A DNA stretch of 64,000 nucleotides from Glandiceps talaboti (lineage: Eukaryota; Hemichordata; Enteropneusta; Spengelidae): assembly GCF_964340395.1 (NCBI RefSeq), contig NC_135564.1, forward strand, positions 3,387,861 through 3,451,860. Reading direction: 5' to 3'. Positions within the stretch are counted from its first letter, which is position 1. The number at the start of each line of letters is the position of its first letter. Both the position numbers and the translations under genes were made by a program. A model generated the notes under the pieces. That model had not been told where the DNA came from, did no database searches, and saw only the letters and a list, made by a program, of their open reading frames with translations. Below are positions 51,647 to 62,505 of the stretch, in pieces.

Positions 51647-52477
51647 TATCACATAAATACGTGCATATCTTCTACTGTGTGACGTCAAACAGGGGTGATT
51701 TCAGAGCATATCACCCCTGTTCTACCGAACTATTTTTTCTCCGTACTGTTCGAGTCAATCCTACGCTACGATCAAGTTTATCGTAATAATTACGTGCTTT
51801 CAAAACGTAAATGCATACATTACGTTACATATATCCTTGGATGGCATGAGTTTGATACGTAGAAGTCCTTTTATTTTTATTTGATACATTTTATTATATT
51901 TAAAAATCACGTAGATTATCGATGTAGCAGCCGGCAAGCTTACTTACGATTTTCCGTCGCTCAGATCTCCGAACTTACACAACCCGAGAAAATATGATTA
52001 AAATGACGGCACAAAAGTCGTATTCAGACAAATTCTACTTACGTTTTAAACTAAATTCGATATTACATGTACATCGCAAGGTTATAACCGATAATTTTGG
52101 TTGAGAAACCACAGAACCGCGACCGGCCCGACCGATACCATGGTAAGCTTGACCTCGCGACAGGTCACGCGATTATGTAATTTGCATAGCCGTCGGGCTC
52201 CAATTTTTAATACGCGATGAAGAATATAGTGCGATGAAAAGATACAGTATTCGTAAAATACGATTTAAAATTTTAGAATAATAAGGGGAAATACTTAGTT
52301 ATGTGATAAATATATAATTCCATGAAATCAATGTTAGTTTTACGTCATAATGCTCCTCGTATGATTCCGCGAACTACAAATTCTCGCCTACCGGCTCGAA
52401 TTTGTATTAGTCCGCGGAATCATACTCGGAGCATTATGACGTAAAACTAACATTGATTTCATGGGATTACATATAAT
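51647..52477. mobile_element. Insertion of about 830 bp splitting the duplicated unit
   Basis: In copy 1, block A ends at about 51646 and block B resumes at about 52478. In copy 2 the blocks are adjacent, so this segment is an insertion. Inside are a hairpin at 51688-51721 (AACAGGGGTGAT / ATCACCCCTGTT), GC-rich sequence around 52110-52200, an inverted CAAGCTTAC / GTAAGCTTG pair and a large palindrome near the right end (52321-52463). No transposase-like frame and no clear terminal inverted repeat are visible. The target duplication, if any, is about 2 bp (AT or TA) and ambiguous. Confidence 0.6.
52321..52463. repeat. Near-perfect 143-bp palindrome
   Basis: The left arm 52321-52371 and right arm 52413-52463 are complementary over 51 bp with about two mismatches (for example CATGAAATCAATGTTAG / CTAACATTGATTTCATG and ATGATTCCGCG / CGCGGAATCAT). 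Pairing continues inward with ACAAATTC / GAATTTGT, leaving a small loop around GCCTACCGGC. It is typical of a foldback transposon or one of its ends. Confidence 0.85.
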
Positions 52478-52636
52478 AGTAACATGAAAGACGAAAATTT
52501 AATAGCTAGTACATAATTTCATAGACATCTTCTATGCGATTATTTTGTACCAAATTGTTACATGAAAGCAACGACTTAATTAGTCTGTTGTTATTCAATA
52601 GCATTTTTCGATGAAATCGATGCTTTTTAGTTCATA
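52478..52636 (+). repeat. Local duplication, block B copy 1
   Basis: About 159 bp, highly similar to 52884-53039: ATGAAAGACGAAAATT, AATAGCT-GTACATAATTTC, ATTATTTTGTA-CAAATTGTT and GAAATCGATGCTTTTTAG are shared. Confidence 0.88.
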
Positions 52637-52788
52637 CCTGTAGCTTGATGAAATGGCTTTAATTACATCTTGGTGTATCTTAATTCATGAGAACGTCTGA
52701 ATGTAGTATAGTACGCTTTTTAATTAATTTAGATTATCAGAAAAGAACATCACAAACCTTTCCATGTAGCATGGAATGTTTACTTATT

Positions 52789-53039
52789 AGATTTATATCG
52801 AACTTTGTGGTAAGACAAGGACCAATTAATTACATTTTGGTAAGGGTTTGATCAGTTTCACTGAAGATGTTATTAAACCCATAGTAAAATGAAAGACGAA
52901 AATTCAATAGCTCGTACATAATTTCAGACATTTTCTATGCAATTATTTTGTATCAAATTGTTGCATGTAAGCATCAAGTTCATTAGTCTGTTGGTATCCA
53001 ATAGCATTTTTCAATGAAATCGATGCTTTTTAGTTCATA
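52789..53039 (+). repeat. Local duplication, copy 2 (A and B contiguous)
   Basis: Block A (to about 52882) passes directly into block B (from about 52884) with CCCATAGTAAAATG at the junction. This is the uninterrupted version of the unit and serves as the empty-site reference for the insertion at 51647-52477. Confidence 0.85.
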
Positions 53040-53783
53040 AGAATAATTGTAGATGAAATACATGTTTGGTATGGCAAATAAATGTTCATACTGGATCTAC
53101 TTTTATGTCGAATCTAATTTTCAATTTTGGAAATGCAATTTATCTTAATTTTGCACTTGGTTCTCTATATTTACAATTTCCCCCACAACCACATTTTGAC
53201 TTCAATTGTCCTTCAAACATGGATCCGGACATCTTCGAATTCCGAGGGACGGGTTTTAGAATTTCCAGATTCTGTTCTCACTATTAAGCGATGCATGTTT
53301 CTTTTATCTGTATGAGTCACAGTAAGATACACAATCATACTGTATTGCTATCGTACGTGATAATAGACGTATAGTAAGATTACTACTGACGTATTCATAT
53401 TGTTGCAAACGCGGAAATATCCTTAAGGCCATTTTCCCCACTCTATTCAAATAACCTAGTTAAGTATTAATTACGGCATTGACCCTCTTTTGTTATTTGC
53501 ACAGTCCGAACTGCGTGACATGTATTCTCACACTCAGATATAATGGTCGTTTTTATGACGATCATTTGAACACATATTAAGTTAACTTTTATTAATATAC
53601 TTTCATCGAGTTTATCTAAGCAGCTAAAACATAAATTAGCTGTGTTACAGAACAAACTTTGTGTCACGTGTAGTTCACGTAGAGACAGCAAGTGTCTACA
53701 TTTGCAGATTAAAGTTCGCAACACTAGGGTTTACTTTATGAGATGAATTGAGAAAATTGACATCTGAATAATAATACTGATAA

Positions 53784-53809
53784 TACTACTACTACTACTA
53801 CTACTACTA
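53784..53809 (+). repeat. (TAC)n trinucleotide repeat
   Basis: Eight to nine TAC units inside intron 1. Confidence 0.95.
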
Positions 53810-53856
53810 ATAATACATATGACATGCATACCATTCGGAGTGTAATCACATGTATT

Positions 53857-54217
53857 AACTCCTGTGAAGCATATATGTAGCCATGATGGTCGATTGGCAA
53901 CGGATTGCCTATGGTTAGAGTGGCCGGCTTGGAATCTTCAATTCACTTTTTAAAGCCTTGCACCTGCCGTTTGTTTCTGAATCATGACTAAAGAAGTTTG
54001 TAAAATTTGTACTACATTTTTGCCCCAGCGAACCCATCTTTATAAGCGAGGACCTGGTAATATAGAGGTTACATTATAAATATTTCAATCCTATGTGCTT
54101 ACAACAATGGATTGAATGTCCTCCATGGAGTTGAGGAATAATAACGGGACGATTTGCCACTATAGAGCCGTAAAAAGTGTTAGAAAGCGCTATATAAAAG
54201 CTAAAATAATCATAATC
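53857..54217 (+). mobile_element. tRNA-derived SINE, copy 2, with target-site duplication
   Basis: Same family as 203-545, in the same orientation. The tRNA-like head begins CCATGATGGTCGATTGG at 53881 and the 3' end is GAAAGCGCTATATAAAAGC. It is flanked by a 12-bp direct repeat ATCACATGTATT at 53845-53856 and 54218-54229, the expected mark of LINE-machinery insertion. The head is altered: about 18 extra bases sit within the A-box region (GGCAACGGATTGCCTATGGT) and the B box is damaged, so internal Pol III promotion is probably lost. The 24 bp between the target repeat and the head are of uncertain origin. Confidence 0.75.
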
Positions 54218-54813
54218 ATCACATGTATTTAAAAGGACAACAGTACAATAATTTACTTCTTGTTAATGAAATGATGTAAAACTTTTAAGTCTTGGCTCAG
54301 TTCCAACACTCTCTCAGAGTCTACTTCATTAGAACCATCGAAATATAACATATGCTTGAAAATACGTTTATACATGAATACGTGCTTTGCGTTAACAATG
54401 CCAATTTTTGAAGATGTTCGACGTACGGCAATTGAAAAGCAAGCCATATAGAAGAAAGTCCTGTCCGTCAGAAAAGCAGAATCGCAATATTCAGTACGTA
54501 GTTACGTTTTTGTTTTGTGCACATGCGGAAATAATGCAGAATATGTTTCAATAAAAGTCTGTGTTATGCCTGGAAGGCACCATTAAGTTTGATAAATAAT
54601 GTACATGTCTGTTATGAATACATATTAATAATAAAATTAATGTACAGCAAAATGTACAGTAGATAAACTCGCTTGACTGATTGATCTGTGAACTAAAATT
54701 CAATCTCTCAATAGTGAGTGCGCGACTGGTTTAGTTAGCTCTTCTGATATCCTTTCGATCCGTTCCTCAATCCATCCATACATCCGTCGATAAGTTACTT
54801 CGTTACAACTAAG

Positions 54814-54852
54814 TTGTTTGTTTGTTTGTTTGTTTGTTTGATTGATTGATTT
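54814..54852 (+). repeat. (TTTG)n-(ATTG)n tract, possibly a LINE tail
   Basis: TTTG units followed by ATTGATTGATT and TTTATG. On the minus strand this is CATAAAATCAATCAATCAAA, resembling other poly(A)-like tails with short repeats in this window (15750, 61814). Confidence 0.6.
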
Positions 54853-55123
54853 TATGTAAACTCGATAAATTGTTGAGCCAAAGGCTCTTCTAACACAATT
54901 TTAACTTTTCTTGTATTTTACTCAACTCGGCGGGTAAAATACAGCCTTTCTGTGTTGTCACCGCTACTTATAATTCATGTTTATTTCACATGCTATACTA
55001 GGTGCATATGGTCCTAAACAAAAGTGTATTCACTATTTATATAACAGCTACACTTTGTGCATATTGTCAAAATGTTTTGGTTTTGTGATCACTAATAGTA
55101 TGTATCTATTTTGTATTTGACAG

Positions 55124-55303
55124 TTTTTATACTGTGTGCATATGGCCGGGATGTGCGTCAGATTCTCCTGAGTGCGTCGGAATTGGGAATGACGAATGGT
55201 GACTATTCGTTTCTGACCATGCAGGTGTCATTAAATGCAAGACATGCTGCAAATGTTGGAGTTGATGATGCTAATGACGATGAGGCTGTTTATGCCTTTG
55301 AGG
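55124..55303 (+). CDS. Receptor guanylate cyclase-like, exon 2
   Basis: 180 nt encoding residues 227-286, phase 1 at both ends. The acceptor is TATTTGACAG and the donor GTGAGT at 55304. It starts IFILCAYGRDVRQILLSA and continues ELGMTNGDYSFLTM, the stretch that in natriuretic-peptide-receptor-type proteins follows the first lobe (family pattern: hydrophobic strand, Cys, GxDVRxIML, GMxxGDYxF). Joining to exon 1 needs no gap. The last part (NVGVDDANDDEAVYAFEG) is an acidic, more variable linker. Confidence 0.91.
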
Positions 55304-55624
55304 GTGAGTAAAGCCTTTAAGTTCAAAACAAATGGACACTTAGATTCTTATGAACAATGTAGGCTCTATAATTATGTAGATATGGAGAAGGTATAAATTT
55401 CAACAGATGAATTACCATAATATAGTGATTGATACTGATTAAATTATTAAATACTCTATCCATTAAACATAAAGGACACGACTGAGTTCATACAAATTAT
55501 GTTTTGCTGCATAGGAATAGGTACCTGTGGTATTCTACTTACTGGAACATACTTAAACATCACTTGCTACTGACACAACTCAAATTTGATACTCGGGCAA
55601 ACTGCACGAGGCCTAAAAAAATCG

Positions 55625-55727
55625 TGTGGTTCCGATTACCTTCAATTAAAAAAAGTGCGAGACTTCACAATTTTCTCGATTTTATTATTTTTTCTCGAAT
55701 ATCTAAAAAAAAGGTTTAGGATCGGCA
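55625..55727 (+). repeat. Dispersed repeat R3, plus orientation
   Basis: Its 45-bp core at 55657-55701 (GCGAGACTTCACAATTTTC...CTCGAATA) is reverse complementary to 56943-56987 with about four mismatches. Weaker matches extend outward (GGTTTAGGATCGG against GGTTTTGGGTCGG). Confidence 0.75.
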
Positions 55728-56914
55728 CTAAAAAAGCTAGGTTGCGTCGGGTACCCGGAACCAAACCTGAACGATTCGATAACATAACTTATGTCCATGT
55801 TCTAAAACATTCATATCCCCTATTTTTACATCAATTGTGCTAACAATGCTTAATGCCGATAATAATGCCTTTGTTTTCATACATCGACATTGTCATTATG
55901 TTGCTAAGTATTTACATATGACTATAACAAAATAACCCAGCATGTGTCATTTAGAGACATGTTCTTTGCTTAGCTGTAGATTACTACTTCCCCCGCGAAA
56001 ATATGGCCAAAATATGAATTCATACAAATGATGTCAGTGCGTTCCTTTAGATCCCTTCTTAGAATGCCATGCAAAAGATTTTGCTATCGAACTATAAATG
56101 TTCGCATCAACTGACATCTAATATATTCAGCATAATTTCTATCAACATCTCAGTAAATCCACACTAAGATTGTTATGGACGAGAAACTGCAAAGTGTATT
56201 GATAAATTCATGTAATGTCAATTAATGTCTCCTTTAGTACTGTCTTTCATTCCGTAATTCATTTGAAAAGTACCTCGCTTAAAAAGTGAAGAGATTACAG
56301 TTGGAAATTCAATTTCCTTAAGCATAACACTTCCTCTCTAAATGTAACGTGCATGATTGCAATCCAGTAATTCAGATGTTTTAAAGAACAGTAGTGGCCT
56401 ATAAAATGTCGTGCTTTGCGAAGTATCCAATCTTGGTCACACTTGGTGGTGCCAGGAAAATGCTTTCACCTTAATTGAAATGTATAATTGTATCATGATT
56501 ACAATATTTGCGACTCCTCAGTGAGACTCAAGATTGAGCTAAACAAGTCAAGAACCTTCCAGACAGCTCTTTGAACAAACAGCTATATACTGATATATTG
56601 ACAGATAAATGGATTAGCAGATATAAATGCCACAGCGATTATGCAGAAGCTCTTCTCTTTTGACAAATTCTAACATAATTTACAATAACAAAGTGATGTT
56701 CATATCCTTAATCTATTCTGTACTTTACTTTACTTTAGATACATTTTGAACACGAATACACTGATTCGAATCCATCATCCTCAACACGGATTTGTTCTTC
56801 CCCTTTCTTACTTCCTTGCAATTTTTATTTGATAAGACATTTCCTAAAGCGACGAAATCGAGTGAAAACATTAATTTTACATCCAGGATAAGGCCTAATA
56901 AAATAAATTGTTTG

Positions 56915-57020
56915 GTTTCACGCCGACCCAAAACCTATTACGTATTCGAGAAAAAAATAATAAACTGCGAAAATTGTGAAGTCTCGCAAGAAATAGTGGA
57001 TGCGGAAACTGACATCAACT
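56915..57020 (-). repeat. Dispersed repeat R3, minus orientation
   Basis: Inverted partner of 55625-55727, about 1.2 kb away in the same intron. A 109-codon frame crosses this copy but reads repeat sequence and has no other support. Confidence 0.75.
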
Positions 57021-58743
57021 TAATAAGACAATATAAAACTACTCTTTCAATCTGTAATGGCGGTACGTCTGAGAAGAAACTTATAACACAGAGACCATAT
57101 AGAAAAGAACGGAAAACATAACTACCTGGACTAGACACTCACATATGAAAAAACTCCAATTCTAAGTACCCCAGCTATTCTAAAATTGAGCGTAATCAGA
57201 ACCATACACTTTTTTTATTAGGCCTAACGTTGATTAGAATGCCATTTTCTGCAGGAAACTCTATATTAAACGAAGCGTGATTTATGTTTCAAGCAGTCCA
57301 TGTATGATGTTTTATGAAGTGTCTATCAGTTTCTCTGACAGAAATACTGTTTCGTACGTATGCTAGTTAGTGTAAATGATCATCCACATATCCTGGAGAG
57401 TAAACGTTTGCGAAATACTTTAATCTTATCAGGTTTCGAATTTTCATTTCAGTGGATTTACGTTCGTTGTCACAATATATATGTTCCACTGATATTGGAC
57501 ACCATGAATACTGTAAGCTAGGGTATGAATACTGTAAGCTTGATTTTAGAAATGCAATGTTACAAAAGACAAATTTGTCAGAAGCGTATGGATTAGAATT
57601 CAAGTCTAGAGTAAAGGTCAACAAATCTACTTGCCTACAGTGGCATATTGACAGTGTCATTGAGACAACAACATATTACTTTATAACATAAGGAAAGGAT
57701 GTATGACAAAATCATCTGTCTCGTACTGCATCAGTTTTAAAATAGTAATGCAAGAGAAAATAAAAGGGTAACACTGGGAAATTAGTTTACAGTGTAAACT
57801 GTACATGCATAATAAGGTAAAAGAAATAAGATCTCAAGCCCCAGGCATATGACCATGATTGCATAGAAACTTTAGTGGCTAGTTCGATACACTCATAAAT
57901 AGCTTGCTACTTGTACGTGACATAAAACTCAGTTACCATCAATATAACCAGGAAGGTACGTGTCAACGACGTGGAAAGTTGCCTTGGAGGATTCAATTGA
58001 AGAATTACATCCATTATTATTCAGTTTACCAAGGTCCACTGTGAATAGTGTTGGCAATAAGCATGTTATTACAGCTTTGGGAGTTTTCAAATACCTATCA
58101 TTGATGGTAATGAATTTCCTAACTACAGCTAAAGATTAAAATGTAATTGCTCCAACCTTTTCAATTACTCAGCATGGTGTTATGGTAACGGCTTCTGACG
58201 TATGCTATACTGTAGAGAACTAACTTAAATAACAAAATATGAATATATTTCTAGAAATAAATGAATTAACAATGGCATATCGCACATTGAATAGGAGAAA
58301 CCAGCAACAACACAATGGTTGTATGAGAGAGTGAAAATTATAAATTATATACCACAATCTAGATACCCTTCAAACACAATCAACACATGTAAAATACTAA
58401 TATTTTAGATAAAAATAAGTTTGTATTATCATTGAATAATACCTTTCATATATTTGCGATCGATCAAGAGACCCTTTACAAAACGCCTACTTCTGCAATG
58501 ATATTATATAGTTGAAAAATAACCCATGAGAGATTATATTGCCATGTTGTTTTGGCATCTTTCATATATCACGTATCATTCTTTGAAAGGTTAGGTAATA
58601 ATTATAACAAAGGAGATTACTAAGGCGCCTAATCTCTGCAAGCAGAGCTCGAGCTCGAGGAAGAAGTGGATAGATTTACTGTGTGGTAAGGGGAAAAGTG
58701 GATTCACAGACACTGGATACTAGGCAATTGCAAAAGGCTGAGA

Positions 58744-58985
58744 CTAATGTTTAAACAGATAGGTCTTGAGAGAGCGACGGAAGGATGTAAGAGACTTAGG
58801 ATGGCGGAGATCGAAGGGAAGACTGTTCCATGATGTACGGCCTAAAGATCTCTTACAGATTCGAAGGTCTTTGTATATGCCCTTGGAACACCATGAAGAC
58901 GAGAACCGGAGGAGGAGCAGAGTTGTTTTTATGGAGTATATGAAGAAGCTCATTAAGTTATTGCGGTCCAGAACCCACAGCTGAG
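58744..58985 (-). pseudogene. Decayed LINE reverse-transcriptase ORF, C-terminal end
   Basis: On the minus strand the frame ending at TAG 58746-58744 reads TSWNSLPFDLRHPKSL, then SFRRSLKTYLFKH and stop. This closely fits the WNSLP...LxSFKxxLKTxLF ending found at the C-terminus of many non-LTR retrotransposon ORF2 proteins. Just upstream, in another frame, VPRAYTKTF fits the VPR.RTKTxG motif that normally precedes it, so a frameshift separates the two halves. The copy is 5' truncated and non-functional. It lies in intron 2, antisense to the receptor gene. Confidence 0.65.
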
Positions 58986-61545
58986 TTGAAGTAGACAGAT
59001 GGAACTTTGTAATGAATACAATAACTAATGGTAATTTACTGTATCATAGACGTAGGCAATTCCTGGGCAATTCTTGAAATATAGCACTTTCGATTGTATT
59101 TTTAATACTTGCCTCAATAATGGTATAGGGTAAAATGGAATGTTATCTGAATGGCTTCTATTCTCTTCAAGTACACACCGACAGTACAATGAGAAATCCT
59201 AAGCACATCTATAATATTAACTGTTTCTTCGTCCTTTTTGATTAAATTACTACCCTGTTCCTAAGAATGATCTCGTACAGGTTGACTCTGTCAAACAATG
59301 TAGGTTCTGCCAGTCACTCAGTCATTAAATATTATTACACCCGTAAGGATGCGACCCTCTTTGGATCAGGCAAATATTATCTGGTTACTAAGGTATGCCA
59401 AATAAAAAAAAAGGAAATGAAGAAATAATTAAAGATCAATAAACATCATAAAAAATCGGTCCATTTTTTGTCCGAAGTACTCAGTTTAATCTGAGCTTAC
59501 CATAAAGGTCAAAGACAAATGTATCTAAAATGAAACTGCTACAATGAATGAGTCACTTAAATATTCGGGGATATCCATTACATGGTATATGTATATCAAT
59601 CTCGATGCCTCAAATGTGGTGTACTAGACGGTGTCGACAATGGTACTTTATTAACAACAAATATATAATAAGGCAGGGAAATCGGTGAACTTATACACTA
59701 CTGATTTGAAGCAGGAAATTACGACACTGCTTTAATGAACCATAGACCTCCACTGTCTATGAATGAACACTCCTGCTAAGGCAATTAACAACGTCTGTAA
59801 GCAACAAACCTACAATGGGAATTTTGACCCATTTCATACATTCTAAGGTTGTACATTTAAAGGATAATCTGTCCTCACTTATGTAATAGAAATGGATTTA
59901 AATTCCAGATCTTTCCAAAATATTTGAAACAGAAAATCCGATATTAGTACAATCGTTTTTATAATATCAAGGTCGCCAACATGTCTATCCCCTTATACAA
60001 GTTTATGATATGTGCGATGTTTTGCGAGATATCATTTAATGTTACGTTTCTTGGACGACGCCAGTTTGAATGCCTATCTTCGGATTTTCGGTAAGTTTCG
60101 GAAACAATCGGAAGCCAATGCCTTCGGAAGCCAAATTCCCCAACATGACGCAATCTACAAGAAACATTTGATAACTGTAACCGTATAAATGATCATCCTC
60201 AAAAGAACGTATGACTCAAATTTCTCCATGTATTGAAATAGTTTTATAACGTAAAATTAATTTAACTCATTCTCATTGGCACATTTTCCAGAACAGCTAC
60301 AGTGTGACTCATGAGTTTTATTGTCCTGAGGCGATGTAAAATTGTCTTGTACTCACGAAATGATAAATTCAGAAATCATGGATTCGAAGACATTGACTGG
60401 AAGGCAGTGGTTTAATGTTTCTCGGTTTTGGAATGGCATTGGTTATTGTCGAATGTGTACTTTAGTACGTGCAACCTTTTAAAATTATTATGCCCTAGTT
60501 CCTATTATATGACATTGGCTCTAGGCGTTTACTAATGATTATAATAACTATTCGTTTTCAAAAACTGAGATATGGTTGTTAATTTCACTAGCAATTTATC
60601 AACATCCATAAAATTTACAGATAGGGTCAATAACTTTGAAAATGAACTGGGGAACGAGGCATTTGATTTATGCTGATGTAGTAACTGTAATGGATACGAA
60701 TTGTCGATTTGTCGTCATACACAATGGGAATTCCAATTTTTATCGTCAGAGTGAAATACGGTCTGCATTACAGCAATTTAGAAAGGATATTTTATTAGCA
60801 GCCGATTGAATTCTTCAGTGGTTATGATCACAAACCTATAATTCATGACATATGGCAATACAAGGTTAACAACAACTACAAGTGATATTTTAGTCTTGCA
60901 TCAATGCAATTTTACACGTACCAGTTACAATAATGAATAGGTATGCTGTCATTTACACACTCAAGTGAACAACAGTATGTGGTTTTTGCAATCTTAATAA
61001 CTTTTAAATCAGGTAATCAGAATGAGAGATCTTCTGATTTGTACATTTCTGAGCGCTTTATTATATTCCGTGATTTTTACAAAGCCCCGTCGTCAAATTT
61101 AATACACATAATCTAGTTTGTCATCCGGATATTACATATCTACCCTGTATCAAATCAAACGCATTGTATCGCTACGCTATATTTATCATTGAATGATGAC
61201 TTTTATTTGCAATTTTGAAAATTGAAAAATATGATCTTTAGTAATACCATATAAATCTCATAAGAGAATACAGCGACTTTCAATTTGAAAATGCTATTCA
61301 TAGTGTAATTACTCATAATATAGAACAAGCTCTTGCTAAATGAATGTAAGCGTAAGGATTCACAAGCAAAATATTTGGTTACGATTTCAAAACATGTATA
61401 AATATCCGTTAGTAAGCGCTTAACTTTTCAGTTGTTTTCTCAATAGGCCCAAGACCAATATTGAGTCGAGGTAATGTGTGTATCTTGCTGTGATTTCCTT
61501 AAAAATTCATTTCTATTAACTTGACAAGTTATTTTCTTTCAACAG

Positions 61546-61667
61546 GGTTGTTAGACGTTAATCTGCTGGAGCCCCACGAAGACCCCGATTATGACGATTT
61601 TAAAGTGAGAACGAGAGAGAAAATGAAAGAAGCCCCATTCTATTATGATATGCCAGATAGCGATGAG
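61546..61667 (+). CDS. Receptor guanylate cyclase-like, exon 3
   Basis: 122 nt encoding residues 287-327, entered in phase 1 and left in phase 0. The acceptor is TTCTTTCAACAG and the donor GTAATT at 61668. It reads GLLDVNLLEPHEDPDYDD and FKVRTREKMKEAPFYYDM, then an acidic PDSDE. In the family this is the strand after the variable linker, then P.-.PEY..F, a charged helix and the PF-Y/F segment. Neighbouring exons fit in frame and in family order. It is the least conserved of the four exons, and the donor is only moderate. Confidence 0.87.
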
Positions 61668-62369
61668 GTAATTGTATTGATTTATGACATAAACGTTAGT
61701 ATCTGGATGTTAAAACCATAGTAACTGTTATCACAGTGATTCCCCACGTACGGCTACAATTTAACAAGGTATGACTTCTTCCCAACATATGTATTACCCA
61801 TAAAAAACATTGAAATTGAATTGAATTGAATTGAAATTTATTTCATCAGATAACAAAAAACAAAACAATAAATAAATAAATAAATAATACATTACACTTT
61901 CAAACAAATTGGACAAAAGGAAATATACATGTGTTATCTAATGGGGACCATGAAAATAGTTCAGCAGAACTAGTCGTGTCCATGGCCCGTACATTCAATT
62001 TTAGATTAATTCAAATTCATAAATGGACGCAACGAAGAAAATTAAGTCAAAAATGTAACTCCCCATCATCTTGAGTGTTAATTTAGAGCTCATAGCTCAT
62101 ATCTTTCAACGAACCATGCTAGTACATGCACCTTGAAGCAATTCGTATCATAGTACTTCTTAGTTTTAACCTTTACAGATTAATTTGACACTAATACTAT
62201 ACCCTAGCTAATAGGATAATTTGTGCCAGGCATTTTCACAACAATTTATACTTGCATCCTGAAATGAATTTTATTGTTAGCAGTTTAATACTGTATAAAA
62301 ACATTTCACTCATCTATCAATTTATACCCAGTAATCTACAGTTAATATTCTTCTTTTTATGCTTTCTAG
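61668..62369 (+). other. Intron 3 of the receptor gene (702 bp)
   Basis: GTAATT donor and TTTTTATGCTTTCTAG acceptor. Roughly the first half is a LINE-tail-like repeat (61814-62010). Confidence 0.8.
61814..62010 (-). mobile_element. LINE-like 3' end with pentamer tail
   Basis: Read on the minus strand, about 120 bp of unique sequence leads into TTATTTATTTATT units, then GATGAAATAAATTTCAATTC and ATTCA-type pentamers (61814-61840 on the plus strand as ATTGA units). An AATAAA next to a short tandem tail is typical of CR1/L2-like LINE or SINE 3' ends. No coding sequence is visible, so the identity is tentative. Confidence 0.4.
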
Positions 62370-62505
62370 ATAATTATGGAAGGGACTATGATATATGATG
62401 CCATCTTGCTTTATGCTGCAGCGCTGAATGATAGTCTTTCGGATGGAGTTTCGGATAATGACGGATGGAACATTAGTAAAAGACTTTTCGATAGGAAATT
62501 CCAAG
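62370..62505 (+). CDS. Receptor guanylate cyclase-like, exon 4
   Basis: 136 nt encoding residues 328-372 plus one base, entered in phase 0 and left in phase 1. The acceptor is GCTTTCTAG and the donor GTAAAA at 62506. It reads MIYDAILLYAAALNDSLSDG, a very close match to the family signature YDAVLLYAxALNETLxxGG, followed by DGWNISKRLFDRKFQG, matching DGxxIxRRMWNRTFxG. There is an N-glycosylation sequon at N361. The next exon, carrying the end of the ligand-binding domain before the membrane segment, lies beyond the recognisable sequence here. Confidence 0.92.

Larger units (their letters stand above)
55304..61545 (+). other. Intron 2 of the receptor gene (about 6.2 kb)
   Basis: GTGAGT donor and TTATTTTCTTTCAACAG acceptor. 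It holds an inverted pair of one repeat (55625-55727 and 56915-57020) and a decayed LINE piece at 58744-58985. No nested gene is supported. Confidence 0.8.

Noticed and set aside
54253-54447. 64-codon minus-strand frame just after the SINE, protein-like in appearance
   Set aside because: Begins with ATG and has plausible composition, but it is short and unrecognised, with no splice or poly(A) support, so it was not listed as a gene.
56792-57121. 109-codon plus-strand frame in intron 2
   Set aside because: It crosses repeat R3, whose other copy lies inverted at 55.6 kb; it has no family match.
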